Shown: in pieces, positions 10,037 to 20,788 of the stretch
Layout of the letters: each line of letters begins with the position of its first letter
How positions within the stretch are numbered: the stretch's first letter is position 1
DNA from: Streptacidiphilus sp. 4-A2
GTDB lineage: Bacteria; Actinomycetota; Actinomycetes; Streptomycetales; Streptomycetaceae
Direction of reading: 5' to 3'
Assembly: GCA_014284505.1 (NCBI GenBank)
Contig: JAAFYY010000001.1
Coordinates: 4,898,001 to 4,962,000 of the forward strand
DNA length: 64,000 nt
The notes under the pieces: generated by a model
The model's input: only the letters and a program-made list of their open reading frames with translations
What the model was told of the DNA's origin: nothing
Databases searched by the model: none
Program-made: the position numbers and the translations under genes

Positions 10037-10090
10037 GGGCGGTCCGCAGTGTTGACGCAGGGCGGTCCGCAGTGTTGACGCAGGGCGGTC
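10037..10090. repeat. 23-bp direct repeat, two full copies plus one partial
   Basis: Two identical 23-bp units at 10037-10059 and 10060-10082, each containing GTTGACGCA, and a third truncated copy (GGGCGGTC) to 10090. They lie just before the ribosome binding site of the secreted protein at 10132. TTGACG could serve as a -35 element, so the repeat may duplicate a promoter part. Confidence 0.85.
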
Positions 10091-10131
10091 TAAGGTGCGC
10101 CTGTTCGCTTTCAACAGGAGGAAGTTGTTTC

Positions 10132-11520
10132 ATGGGGGGCTCAATCCTCGCCCGGCGTACGGCCGGGCTCACTCTCGCGGTGATCACCGCGACCGGTGCG
10201 GCGCTCACCGCCACCGCACCGGCGGACGCCGCCGCCGCACCGGCGCCGCAGCTGACGCTGAACGCCCCGGCCCCGGAAGCACTCGTGCCGGGCGGCGCCA
10301 GTGCTCCTGACTTCTCGTTCAACTACACCGGCAACACCGGCAAACTGGTCGACACCCCGGCCACGGTCACCATCGACTTCCGGGGGCTGGCCAAGGTCGC
10401 GACCGTCAAGCTGCTGGGACGCTGCACCGTCCGGAACCAGGTCGCCACCTGCGCGGACCAGTTCCTCAGCGACGGCACACCGGCCGGCGGAGCGGTCCAG
10501 AGCAGGACCTGGCTGGGGTTCACCCCGCTCCCCGGGGCGGCGGTGGGCGCGCAGGGCAGCTACACCGTCAGCGCCCGCGCCAACGGCTACAAGGTCGTGG
10601 GCGGCAGCAGCACGGTCACCATCGGCGGACCCTCGCTGAAGCTGACCGGGCTGCCCGACCTGTCCGGGCTGCGGGTCGGCTCCACCGTGTCCGAGCCGAT
10701 GAGCTTCAGCAACACCGGGGACCGCCCGGCGGCGGGCTCCGAGGTGTTCTTCGAGCTGACCCCGGGTCTGGCCTTCGAGCAGCGCTACCGCAACTGCGAG
10801 TACGCCGCCATGAGCAGCGGCTTCACCGCCGAGCTGTGCCGTTTCAGCGGGAACGTGGCCCTGGGCGAGCAGCTGGAGCTCACCAGCCCGCTGGCGCTCA
10901 AGGTCACCCCGCAGGCGCTGGACACCAAGCTGTACGGGTTCGTGCTGCCCGCGAACGACCCGACGGCCGACTCCCTGCTGGGGCCGGCCGACGCCTGGCA
11001 CCCGGGCAGCGGCCCGGCTCTAGGGCTGCGGGTGCTCTCCGCCGGTCACGGCTCGACCGCCCCGTTCGGGCGCGTGTCGGAGACCGGGACGGTCGGCCGG
11101 AACGGTCTCGTCGTCAATCTGAACGCCCGCAACACCGCCGACTTCGGGGTGACCGGCGCGAAGGCGAGCGGAAAGGCCGGCAGCGACGTCACGGTGACGC
11201 TCGGGCTGTACGACCACGGCCCGGCGACCCTGACCGACCCGGCGATGGATCCCAGTCTGGAGTTCACGCTCCCGCCGGGGTCACCGCCGTGCGCGTCCCC
11301 AGGCCTGCGTGCCGGCCTACCCCATGTGTCCGGGGTCTACCTCTGCGGCTACAACTACCAGCCTTCGTATGTCGTTACCGCCGGCGAGCAGCTCAACTTC
11401 CCGTTCGTGCTGCGGATCGACAAGGTGATCAAGGGCGCGACCGGCGCGGTGGCACTGTTCGGGCCGGTACCGTTCGACCCGAACCCGCGCAACAACTCGG
11501 CTGTCGTCACCGTCAACTGA
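10132..11520 (+). CDS. secreted protein with DUF11-like repeat domains
   Basis: An intact 462-residue protein preceded by AGGAGGA at 10116-10122. It has a signal peptide ending near APADAAAAPAP (about residue 38). The mature protein is a series of beta-sandwich segments containing NTGDRPAAGSEVFFELTPG and VTLGLYDHGPATL, the pattern of DUF11/CARDB-like domains in wall-associated or secreted actinobacterial proteins. There are a few Cys pairs (RCTVRNQVATC, NCEYAAM...ELC) suited to disulfides outside the cell. No LPXTG anchor or catalytic motif is seen. It ends in a hairpin shared with the convergent DUF2079 gene. Probably a surface-layer or adhesion-type protein; this is inference. Confidence 0.75.
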   Translation: MGGSILARRTAGLTLAVITATGAALTATAPADAAAAPAPQLTLNAPAPEALVPGGASAPDFSFNYTGNTGKLVDTPATVTIDFRGLAKVATVKLLGRCTVRNQVATCADQFLSDGTPAGGAVQSRTWLGFTPLPGAAVGAQGSYTVSARANGYKVVGGSSTVTIGGPSLKLTGLPDLSGLRVGSTVSEPMSFSNTGDRPAAGSEVFFELTPGLAFEQRYRNCEYAAMSSGFTAELCRFSGNVALGEQLELTSPLALKVTPQALDTKLYGFVLPANDPTADSLLGPADAWHPGSGPALGLRVLSAGHGSTAPFGRVSETGTVGRNGLVVNLNARNTADFGVTGAKASGKAGSDVTVTLGLYDHGPATLTDPAMDPSLEFTLPPGSPPCASPGLRAGLPHVSGVYLCGYNYQPSYVVTAGEQLNFPFVLRIDKVIKGATGAVALFGPVPFDPNPRNNSAVVTVN

Positions 11521-11537
11521 GGTCGGCGAGCAGCACT

Positions 11538-11572
11538 CCGCCCCGCTCTCCGGTCACCGGAGGGCGGGGCGG
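11538..11572. terminator. bidirectional hairpin between convergent genes
   Basis: CCGCCCCGC (11538-11546) pairs with GCGGGGCGG (11564-11572). A second small dyad, CCGGTCACCGG, sits in the loop and contains the stop codon of the minus-strand DUF2079 gene. It can serve both transcription units. Confidence 0.7.
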
Positions 11573-13033
11573 TTCCGCGGGCCGGCCGGATCCGCTTCGA
11601 GCAGGACATAGCCGTCGTCCCGGGCGACCGTCCGGTAGCCGTGGGCCAGCGTGCGGGCGAGGTAGCTGCCGTGGGCGGCAACCGGGACGGCCGGGCGGGT
11701 GATGACGTACTGCGTCGTGGGCAGCGGCGAGCCCGCACGGGGGCGAAGAGGTAGACCGTGGTGCGGTCGGTGAGCTGCGGCGCGAGGTTGCTGTCGGCGG
11801 CGACGGTCGCGCCGTCCGGGATCCGGGCCGCCAGCGCCCGGGCGGCACCGGCCTGCGCGGAGACCCGCCAGGTGGCGGGCTCCAGCAGCACGCTCAGGCT
11901 GTGCCTGGCGAACATGCACCCGGTCACCGTCAGACTGACCGCCAGTGCCGTCCGGACGGCGCGCTCCGACCAGCCGCGCCGCCGGCCGGCCGCCAGCGCA
12001 TCGACGAAGGCCACCACCATGACCGGCATCAGCACCACGCTGTAGTGGTAACCGGTGCCCCAGTAGGCGTGGTTGGCGGACTCGAAGCGCCACAGCAGGG
12101 TCGGCACCGCGACCAGTGCCAGCGGCGAGCGCAGCGCCAGAAAGGCGGTCGGCGCGAGCAGCGCGCACAGCGTCTCCAGTTTGGCGTGCGGAAAGAACAG
12201 GTGGTACGGGATCGCCAGCAGCTGGTGCGACAGCCCGACCTGGGCCCGTCGTCCGGGCCCGGCCGCCAGCTCGGCCCAGTAGGCGTGGCCGCTGCCGTGG
12301 CCGGCCAGCGGGATGAGCACCAGCACCTCGGCCACGCTGGCCCAGGCGCCGAAGACGACCACGGCCAGCCCGAGCAGCCGCTGCCCCTTCCAGACCGCCA
12401 GCAGCCCGATCACGGCGACGGTGGCGCCCAGGTCCTCCTTGACCAGTACCAGCGGCAGCGCCCACAGCAGCGCCGGCTGCCAGCGCTGCTCCGCCAGCGC
12501 CACCAGCGAGAAGGCGATCAGCGGGACGGCGAAGCACACCTCGTGGAAGCCGAAGCCGACAGCGGAGGCGACACCCCAGGAGGCGCCGTAGCCGAGGGCC
12601 ACCACCACCGCGGCTTCGAGGCCCAGCTCCCGCTGCGCCCAGCGGGCGAGCGGCACCACGGCGACGGCCAGCAGCGCGGCCTGCGCCAGCAGCAGCGTGT
12701 CCGCGCTCGGCACCAGCAGGTAGAACGGGACCAGTAGCACCAGGATCGGGCTGAAGTGCTCGCCGAGCAGGTTGTAGTGCGCGCTGCCCTTGAGCGCGGA
12801 GTAGGGCCAGTGCCCGCCCGCGTACGAGCGCACCGCCTGGTCGAAGGTCCCCAGGTCGTAGCCGGTGGACTGGAGGTTCTCCTGGCGGCTGAGCGAGACC
12901 GCCGAGTAGGCCAGGAAGCAGACCCCGGCCACCCCCACCACAGCAGCGTCGGCCGGGCCCAGGCCAGGACAGCGCGGCGCCGGTCGGCCAGTGCGACGCG
13001 ACGGAGCGAGCCTGGCGGGGAGGTGACTGACAT
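11554..13033 (-). CDS. DUF2079 multi-spanning membrane protein
   Basis: A protein of about 490 residues with ten or more hydrophobic helices. The segment GYDLGTFDQAVRSYAGGHWPYS followed by HFSPILVLLVPFYLL is the signature of DUF2079, a GT-C-like fold family found in actinobacteria. The soluble C-terminal part (IPDGATVAADSNLAPQLTDRTTVYLF) resembles the exported domains of these proteins. Frame slips near 12955 and 11735. With the first repaired, the protein starts MSVTSPPGSLRRVALADRR at 13033. The biochemical role of the family is unknown; a glycosyl- or lipid-linked sugar transferase is plausible from the fold. The stop lies inside the terminator hairpin. Confidence 0.85.
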
Positions 13034-13187
13034 GGGGGCGCCGATCGAGTCCGGGAATGGAACCGTTCACTGCCCGGTAAGACGCCTTCGGTGGATCAGG
13101 GCGTTGCATGGGCGGTCGGAACGGTGGGACTCGGGTGGCGACGGCGCCGCCCGGCTGGCGCCCTGACTGCCGCCCTGGCTGCCGCTT

Positions 13188-13840
13188 TCAGGCGCGGCGG
13201 GTGAGGCGGCGGCGGAGCCGGGCGGCGCCGAGGACGGTGGCGCAGGAGGCGGCGAGGGCCAGGGCCGCGACCAGGCGGGCCCAGGCGCCGGTTGCCGGGA
13301 CCGGCAGCAGGGCCGCCGCCAGCACCAGCGCGGTGCTGGCGTAGGCCGCGATCAGCGCCACCGGACGGCGCAGCAGCCGGACCGCGGGCGGGCCGCCGAC
13401 CACGGCGTCCAGCAGCAGCAGATAGCTGAGCAGCAGCGCCGCGTCGCAGACCGCCAGCCAGCCGGGCGGCGGCACCAGCGCGGCGAGCACGACACAGCCG
13501 CTGGCGAAGGCGGTGTTGCGGAACCGGTTGATCTGCGCCCGCAGCCGGAAGTCCCCGGCCACCGGGCGGCCCGTCACCGGGGCGGCGGCGACCAGCGCGC
13601 CGACGGCGGCGAGCACCGGCAGCAGCAGATGGACCGTGGAGCCGGAGCCCCACCCGGTCGGGTTGCTGACGGCCAGGCCCAGCAGCACGCCGAGCAGGCG
13701 CAGCGACCAGTCCCGGCCACGTCCGGAGCGGGCGGCATCGCCGGGCAGGGCGGCATCGCCGGGCAGGGCGGCTTCGCCGGGCCCGGCAGCGGAGTCGGCG
13801 GCGGGTGCGGGCGCGGACGGGGCGGGGGCGGGGTGGTCAT
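13188..13840 (-). CDS. membrane protein of the MoxR/DUF58 operon
   Basis: The last gene of a five-gene operon. Its ATG at 13840 overlaps the stop of the DUF58 gene (ATGA). After a Pro-rich N-terminus (MTTPPPPRPRP...) there are about five hydrophobic helices and a basic tail RRRLTRRA. The frame slips once near 13700, joining the Pro-rich leader to LLGLAVSNPTGWGSGS. I recognise no domain. Its place suggests a membrane partner of the MoxR-DUF58 machinery, which in other bacteria assembles or matures metal-loaded or multi-subunit proteins. Confidence 0.65.
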
Positions 13841-15247
13841 CCGGTTCTTCCTTGGATGCGGGTGCGCAGCAGCGGCGCGAGGGTCAGGTCCAGCGTGTCG
13901 CCCTCCCACGGGACGACCGGGATGCCCTTCTCGACCAGGCTGTAGCGCAGCGCCTGACGGTCCAGCCGCCAGAGCCGCAGCGCCAGTTGCTCGACCCCGT
14001 CGTCCTGGCTCACGCGCGGGTCGCCGATCGGGATCTCGACCACCACGATCGGGTTGCCGCGCTCCGCGAGGCCGCCGAGGGCGTCGATGATCCGGGGTTC
14101 GGCCAGCGGCGTGACCGCGTACACCAGTGCGCTGTTGGGGATCGCGGGCGGCGGCAGCCGGTTCAGGTCGGGGGTGGTGTAGGAGAGGTCGCGGCGGACA
14201 TCCAGCACGGTCTGCACCAGCCGGTAGAAGTAGGCGTCGCCGCTGCCCGGCTGGAGCCACTTGAGCTTGCCGCCGAAGGAGACCACGCCGACCCGGTCGT
14301 GGCTGCGCAGATAGGTGCGGGCCAGGCCGGTGGCGACGCGCAGCGACTCGTCCAGGCTGGAGAGCCCGGTGACCGGGTCGAGGACGTCGGCGAACGCGTC
14401 CAGCATGATCACCGCATCGGCGGCGCGCTCGGCGGCGAACTGGTTGATCTGGATGCTGCCGCGCCGGGTGGTGGCCGCCCAGTGGATGCGGCGCTGGCGC
14501 TCGCCCCACACGTGCGGGCGTACGCCGATCACCTCCACGCCCTCCCCGGCCTGGCGGGCGGTGTGCTCACCGAGGCGGTCGGGCAGCCGGACCGGGATCG
14601 GGGTGAACGTGCCGTCGACGGGCATCGGGAACACCTCGACGTCGCCGAGCTCGGCCCGGACCGTGCGCCGGACCATGCCGCCGGTGTCGTACAGGTCCAG
14701 GTCCACCGTGCCGAGCGACCAGCGTCCCCAGCGGCGGGCGGTGAAGCCGAGGGTGACCACCGGGCCGGTGACGTCCACCGACACCAGGTCGGTGCCGGGG
14801 CCGGGGGCGACCCCGGGGTCGATCCAGCCGACCACGCCGTCGAAGCCGGCGGTGACGGTGGCTGTCACCAGCTCGCCCTCGAAGCAGCGCCGGGAGGGCA
14901 CGTCGGCGACGGCCACGGCACTCTCGGGCCGCTCCCCGCCGGAGAGCATCAGCAGGCACAGCGGCCCGGCGGCCAGCGCCAGCAGCCAGGGCCGGCCGGT
15001 CATCACGGCCAGGAACGCCGCCAGCGCGACCAGGGTGGACAGCCGCAGGCGCGCGGCCCGGCGCGCCAGCCGTCCGGGCGCGCGGCCGGGGCCTCGGTCC
15101 CGCGGTCCGCGAGGGAGGCGCCGACAAGGTCCGCGCCCAGGGCCCGGCGCACCTCCGGCGACAGCACCGGGGCAGGCGGAGCCGGCGCGGCACCGCGCGG
15201 AGCCGGGCGGTTCTCCGCGCCGCGGCGGGCCACCGTGACCCTGAGGC

Positions 15248-15251
<4 letters not shown>
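13837..15251 (-). CDS. DUF58 protein (MoxR-associated)
   Basis: About 470 residues. Two hydrophobic helices (STLVALAAFLAVM and PWLLALAAGPLCLLML) anchor it, followed by a large soluble part with GVEVIGVRPHVWGERQRRIHWAATTRRG, the diagnostic DUF58 motif, and a vWA-like C-terminal fold (DAVIMLDAFADV). DUF58 proteins work with MoxR ATPases. The start MSLRVTVARRGAENRP at 15251 shares ATGA with the MoxR stop. A slip near 15060 joins the N-terminus to the helices. Because of the slips the MoxR and DUF58 genes can look like one long frame; they are two genes. Confidence 0.85.
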
Positions 15252-16287
<1,036 letters not shown>

Positions 16288-16331
16288 GGTGCTCCTTGAC
16301 GGCTGCGGGGTCTGCTTCGGGACTGCGGGGT

Positions 16332-16373
16332 TCGGGGCTGCGGGCTCGGGGCTGCGGGCTCGGGGCTGCGGGT
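16332..16373. repeat. three 14-bp tandem units
   Basis: TCGGGGCTGCGGGC at 16332 and 16346 and TCGGGGCTGCGGGT at 16360, with more decayed copies on both sides (about 16306-16387). They fill most of the gap between the 179-residue protein gene and the MoxR gene of the same operon. Confidence 0.85.
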
Positions 16374-16437
16374 TCGGGGTTTCAGGACTTCAGGGCTGTG
16401 GGGGCCCGGGGCGGCCCGGGATCCGGGTGGGGGCGGG

Positions 16438-16977
16438 TCACAGCTGCTCCAGGCGGTCCACCAGGGCCGCGATCACCCGGTCCGGGACCGGCTGGCGCAG
16501 AGCCGGATCCGGCTCGCGGGAGAACCCGGGGGTGAGCCGGCCCCGGGCGGGGTCGATCCACGGCCACAGCTCGGCCCCGACGATGGAAGCCGCTCGCGCC
16601 GGATCGGTGTGCAGGGACACCCCGTGCCGCTCGGCCAGGCGCACCGCGTAGAGGCGTTGCAGCAGCGGACGCAGGTGCAGCTCGTAGCCGGAGAGGGACT
16701 CGCGGGCGTCCTCGATCGCGGCGTCCCAGTAGCGCAGCGTGGGCTCGCGGCTGCCGACCAGCCGGACCTTGCGGCCGTCGTTGCTGTCGACGGCGTCCGC
16801 GCCCTCGATGTAGCGGGCCGCGAGCAGCGCCGCGACCACCAGCACGGCCGCACCGCTGGCCGCCGCGGGCAGGCCGCCGACCAGGCCGAGCACCACCTCG
16901 GCGCCGACGGCGGCGACGCCGAGGACGGCCAGGGCCTCGGGGATCACCGCCATCCGCGGTGCCCGGCGCGCGCTCAT
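16438..16977 (-). CDS. membrane protein of the MoxR/DUF58 operon
   Basis: An intact 179-residue protein starting at an ATG that overlaps the stop of the DUF4129 gene (ATGA). Two hydrophobic helices (about residues 12-32 and 38-55) are followed by a soluble domain with RESLSGYELHLRPLLQRLYAVRLAERHGVSL and a Trp-rich LWPWIDPARG. This pattern is conserved in streptomycete operons of the same make-up, but no function is known. It probably sits in the membrane beside the DUF4129 and DUF58 proteins. Confidence 0.75.
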   Translation of the reverse strand: MSARRAPRMAVIPEALAVLGVAAVGAEVVLGLVGGLPAAASGAAVLVVAALLAARYIEGADAVDSNDGRKVRLVGSREPTLRYWDAAIEDARESLSGYELHLRPLLQRLYAVRLAERHGVSLHTDPARAASIVGAELWPWIDPARGRLTPGFSREPDPALRQPVPDRVIAALVDRLEQL

Positions 16978-18014
16978 CGGGCCACCGTCCCGTGCGGGTG
17001 CCGCTCGCCCCGGCCGCCCTGGGGCGGTGTGGGCGGCTGGTCGTCGTCACCGCGCAGCCAGGCCTCGGCCTCGGCGTCCGCCTGTTCCTGGCGGGCGCGC
17101 AGGGTCTCGCTGATCTCGTCCAGCGCCGCCCGGGCCCGGGCGAGCTTCTCCGGACCCATCGGGTGGCTGGAGAAGCGGGCCTCCCGGAACAGTTCGGCGA
17201 GGTTCTCCGGGGCGGATCCGTCCAGCAGTCCGGCGGCCGCGGCGCGGCCCAGCAGGTCGCTCGGGCTGTCGGAGGCGTGCCGCCCGAGGCCGCCGGCCGC
17301 CAGCGAGGTCTCCATCGCGGCGTAGCAGGCGATCACCGCGGCCCGGGTGTCGTCGCCGAGCAGGGCCAGGCGTCCGGCGTCGACCGCCTCGGCCAGCCGC
17401 GCCTCCTCCGGCTCGGTGTCGGCCGGGAGCAGGGAGCCGAAGGGGCGGGCCTGCGCCGGACCACCAGCCGGGTGAACAGGTAGTACAGCAGCAGGCCGAC
17501 GGCCGCGGCGATCACCACGCAGACCACGGCCAGCAGGTACGGCCGCAGGTCGATCGGGTGCGGCTGGCTCCGGGTGGGCTGCGGGTTGAGAAGAACCGGG
17601 CTCGGCGTCACCGTGATGGTCGGGAGGGGCTCGGCAGCGGCAGCGGCAGCGGCCCGCTCGCGGAGGGACGGCCGGTACCGATCACGATCAGCCCGATCAC
17701 CGTGCCCGCCACGATGGCGAACGCACCGACCACGGCCACCCGGGTGAACCGTTCCTCCCGCGAGGACATCCCCGGGCGCTCGTCCTGCCGGGTCCGGTAC
17801 TTGATCGCGAGCATGCAGCCGCCGACGGCGGCCAGGAAGGTGATCGGCACCCAGAAGCCGATCAGCGGGCCCACGCCCAGGTGCGGCGCGCTGTTGGTGG
17901 CGTGCAGGCACAGCGCCGCCACCGCGAGTCCGACTGCCGCACCGATGCCGAGCAGCGGCCCGAGGTCGCGCGGCCCCGGGCGGTCGGCCCGCCGGTCGTC
18001 TGGCTGCTCCGCCA
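16974..18014 (-). CDS. DUF4129 membrane protein, first gene of the MoxR operon
   Basis: About 345 residues. It has two hydrophobic helix pairs near the N-terminus (LLGIGAAVGLAVAALCLHA, VPITFLAAVGGCML) and another (VVGAFAIVAGTVIGLIVI), a Pro/Ser linker, the helix YLLAVVCVVIAAAVGLLLYYLF, then a soluble DUF4129 domain with VIACYAAMETSLAAGGLGRHASDSPSDLLGRA. DUF4129 is often fused to or encoded with transglutaminase-like proteins; none is present here. Frame slips near 17670 and 17465. The GTG at 18014 (VAEQPDDRRADRPG) is the best start but not certain. The stop overlaps the next start. Confidence 0.75.
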
Positions 18015-18174
18015 CGCGCTGTGCCCCCGCTGCCCGTCCCCATGACCGCACGCACACCATCCGTGTGCGAGCCAGTCCGCGGATCCACCCTGGCACGGCC
18101 GACGGCAGTCCGCCAAGGGGGTGCCGGAAATGTGCCGATGCATCCGTTTCGGGCCGGGCTGAGCCGAGTCTGCG

Positions 18175-18369
18175 CTACCGCCAGCGCGGGTCGTCGTCCC
18201 AGGCCTCGTTGCGCTCGCGGGAGATCTCCAGCGCACGGGACGCGTCGGCCTCGGTCCGGTAGGGGCCGAGCCGGTTGCGGGCCGGACACACCATGCCCTC
18301 CTCGACCTTCTTGTGCTTGAGGCAGTAGTACCAGTCGCCTTCGCTCTTGGTGGTTCCACCGTCGGTCAT
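18175..18369 (-). CDS. 64-residue conserved actinobacterial protein (SPOR-like)
   Basis: MTDGGTTKSEGDWYYCLKHKKVEEG followed by CPARNRLGPYRTEADASRALEISRERNEAWDDDPRWR. The protein is found in many actinobacteria at this length. The phrase LGPYRTEADASRAL resembles the core of SPOR domains, in which a short beta strand and helix bind denuded glycan, but it is a half-size domain. A conserved Cys pair (YYCLKH, MVCPAR) might bind zinc. Intact; transcribed alone. Confidence 0.75.
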   Translation of the reverse strand: MTDGGTTKSEGDWYYCLKHKKVEEGMVCPARNRLGPYRTEADASRALEISRERNEAWDDDPRWR

Positions 18370-18392
18370 CAGCTGCTCCCCGGTCGGATCTC

Positions 18393-18420
18393 GTCACTGG
18401 TCACTGGTCACTGGTCACTG
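18393..18420. repeat. four 7-bp GTCACTG units
   Basis: GTCACTG is repeated exactly four times upstream of the small SPOR-like gene, followed by looser copies (GTCGCTGTCACTG). Confidence 0.9.
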
Positions 18421-18509
18421 TCGCTGTCACTGCACTCAGGATGCTGCCCCGCGCGGGCCGCCGCACGCCTGCATCCTCATCGTCGGAGGGCATCGTTAGA
18501 CTGACCGTC

Positions 18510-19355
18510 ATGGCTCCCCTGGTCCCCGGCACCCTCTCGCCCACCCGCAGCGTCCCGTCCCGCATCCCGCGCCCCGAGTACGTCGGCCGCAAGGCGCCGC
18601 AGCCCTACACCGGGCCCGAGGTGCAGACCGCGGAGACCATCGAGAAGATGCGGATCGCCGGGCGGATCGCCGCCCGGGCGATGGAGGCGGCCGCCGCCGC
18701 GATCGCCCCCGGGTGACCACGGACGAACTGGACCGGATCGCCACGAGTACATGTGCGACCACCAGGCCTACCCGTCGGACCTCGGTTACCGGGCTTCCCC
18801 AAGTCCATCTGCACCTCGGTCAACGAGGTGATCTGCCACGGCATCCCCGACTCCACGGTGCTCCAGGACGGCGACATCGTGAACCTGGACGTGACCGCGT
18901 TCATCCACGGCGTGCACGGCGACCTGAACGCGACCTACCTGGTCGGCGATGTGGACGAGGAGTCCCGGCTGCTGGTCGAGCGCACCAGGGAGGCCACCCG
19001 GCGCGGGATCGCGGCAGTGCGCCCCGGGCGGCAGATCAACGTGATCGGCCGGGTCATCGAGTCCTACGCGAAGCGCTTCAACTACGGGGTGGTCCGCGAC
19101 TTCACCGGGCACGGGATCAACACCTCGTTCCACTCCGGCCTGATCGTGCCGCACTACGACAGCCCGCACGCCACCACGGTGATCCGCCCCGGCATGACCT
19201 TCACCATCGAGCCGATGCTCACCCTGGGCACCTACCAGCACGAGATCTGGCCGGACGGCTGGACGGTGGTCACCAGGGACCGCAAGCGCACCGCCCAGTT
19301 CGAGCACACCCTCCTGGTCACCGAAACCGGCACGGAGATCCTCACCCTGCCGTGA
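18510..19355 (+). CDS. map: methionine aminopeptidase, type I
   Basis: Removes the N-terminal methionine from new proteins in the cytoplasm. The five metal ligands of the pita-bread fold are visible: Asp in DIVNLDVTAF, Asp in HGDLNATYL, His in FTGHGINTSFH, Glu in TFTIEPMLT and Glu in TAQFEHTLLVT. About 285 residues with the N-terminal extension common in actinobacteria (PGTLSPTRSVPSRIPRPEYVG). Frame slips near 18713, 18740 and 18780, in the segment before YMCDHQAYPSDLGYRGFPKS. Actinobacteria often have two or three copies, so this may not be the only one. Confidence 0.93.
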
Positions 19356-19424
19356 CCCCCAGCGGCCGCGGGGCTTCGCGCGAGCCAGCCGCATGACCGG
19401 GTGGGGGCACCTATCCTGGACGCC

Positions 19425-19646
19425 ATGAGCACGCTGCGAGAAGAGCTGCATGAACTGATCGACCGCCTGCCCGAGTCCCAGGTGGCACCCATACTGGCCA
19501 TCGTGCGCGAGAGCACACCCGCCGAGGACGGCGGGGAGGAGTGGCCGCTCCCGGACTTCGTGGGCGCCCTGTCGAGCGGGAAGGGCGACCTCGCCGCCCG
19601 GTCGGGCGAGATCCTGCGCGCCGAGCTGGGACGCAGGCCCGAGTGA
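19425..19646 (+). CDS. antitoxin-like protein (VapB type)
   Basis: A 73-residue acidic protein, MSTLREELHELIDRLPESQVAPILAIVRES, a helical start typical of small antitoxins or their DUF2281-like relatives. Its stop overlaps the GTG of a PIN-domain frame, the usual arrangement of vapBC pairs. In such pairs the antitoxin binds the toxin and represses the promoter. The toxin gene here is cut short, so the antitoxin may be an orphan. Confidence 0.65.
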   Translation: MSTLREELHELIDRLPESQVAPILAIVRESTPAEDGGEEWPLPDFVGALSSGKGDLAARSGEILRAELGRRPE

Positions 19647-19759
19647 TCATCTGGGACACCGGCGCGCTGGTTGCCGCCACCGACGCCGACGATCGGGACC
19701 ATGCCCGTTGCGTCGAACGGGAGGTGTGGCATGTGCGTGGTGGACAGGTCAGCCGATGA
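19643..19759 (+). pseudogene. truncated PIN-domain (VapC-type) toxin remnant
   Basis: The frame begins VIIWDTGALVAATDADDRDHARCVE, the first strand of a PIN nuclease with its first catalytic Asp (WDTGALV), then departs from the family after about 27 residues and stops at residue 38. The remaining three-quarters of the domain, with the other acidic residues, is absent; the convergent PrimPol-like gene occupies that DNA. The loss is far larger than a one-base slip could explain, so I call it a true remnant. Confidence 0.7.
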
Positions 19760-20460
19760 ACCAGTGTTCCGGGGCGGGAGAGGCGCCTACCGCGGTGCAG
19801 GCGTCGGCGAGGAGGTCGAGAACCCGGAGCGGGTCCGGCAGCGGCTGGTCCGGGCCGCGGACCCAGGTGACCGGGGAGCCGTCGGTGAGGCGGGAGGGCG
19901 GGACCAGGACGTAGCTGCCGCGGGTGTGCCAGCGGATGCCGGGATGCTCGGCGACGTCCTCCGGGTTGGTGTCGAGCTCGGAGGTCCACCACTCGTCCTC
20001 GTCCAGGGTGGATCTGGTGGTGGTGAAGAAGAGGAAACGATCCTCCCCGACAGCGGCGACCGGTCCGGCGGCGATGCCCAGCTGGTCCATCTGCTCCAGG
20101 GCGAGCCGCCCGGCCTCGGCCGGGACGTCCAGCACGTCGTGGGCGCGGCCGGTGGCGGTGACCGCGTTGGCCTCCGGGTCGAGGTCGAGCCAGCGGGTGA
20201 CCTGCTCGGAGTCGACCGTGGCCATGGACTGCCAGGCGAAGGACAGCGGATGCTGGGCGGGGGCGGGACAGCCGATGCGCTCACAGGAACATCGGTAGTC
20301 GACCGCATGGGCGGCGGGGACCACCGGGAACCCGGCCTCGGTCACGGCGAGCAGCTCGGCCAGCCGCGTGGCGCGCTGATCCGCGGCAGTCGAAGCGTCC
20401 GTCCGGCTCCGGTGCCGGACCGCTTGCGCCACCAGTTGCTCAGTCTGCCCGCGGATTCCA
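19749..20460 (-). CDS. PrimPol-like protein (bifunctional DNA primase/polymerase N-terminal domain)
   Basis: About 230 residues. The segment DYRCSCERIGCPAPAQHPLSFAWQS, with its Cys-rich start, and the following WLDLDPEANAVTATGRAHDVLDVPAEAG match the short actinobacterial proteins annotated as primase/polymerase N-terminal domain. They lack a helicase part, and their role in the cell is unknown. RGSYVLVPPSRL and GPDQPLPDPLRVLD complete the domain. The reading frame is safe from GTG 20432; an ATG at 20460 (MESAGRLSNWWRKRSG) looks like the family start but needs a slip near 20400. It overlaps the toxin remnant tail to tail. Confidence 0.7.
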
Positions 20461-20575
20461 TCGAGCCCCTCTCGCCTCTGTACGCACCCCAGGGTTACCG
20501 GAGTGTGTACTGAGCAGGATACGGGTGCGCCGGGGGTGCGGTGAGCGCGGGTCGCGGAAGTGCGAAACTGACCGC

Positions 20576-20785
20576 ATGCGACAGGCCAGGACCGAGTTCG
20601 TCGGCGGACCGCTGGACGGGCGGCGGCGGCCGGTGGCCGTCAACCTCGCCGAACGCATACCCGCCGAGTTCCTGGTGGAGCTGCCGGCCCGCGGGGACGG
20701 GCCGGCCCGGATCGCGGTCTACCACCGCGAGGCCGTGTTCGGTGCGGACGGCCGGCGGCGCTGGCGCTATGTCTTCGTCAGCTGA
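20576..20785 (+). CDS. 69-residue conserved actinobacterial protein
   Basis: MRQARTEFVGGPLDGRRRPV, an N-terminus seen in a widespread group of small streptomycete proteins, followed by a beta-rich body ending RRRWRYVFVS. The GGPLDG motif is the hallmark. No function is known. It diverges from the PrimPol-like gene, and the two may share the 115-bp promoter region between them. Confidence 0.7.
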   Translation: MRQARTEFVGGPLDGRRRPVAVNLAERIPAEFLVELPARGDGPARIAVYHREAVFGADGRRRWRYVFVS

Positions 20786-20788
20786 CGG

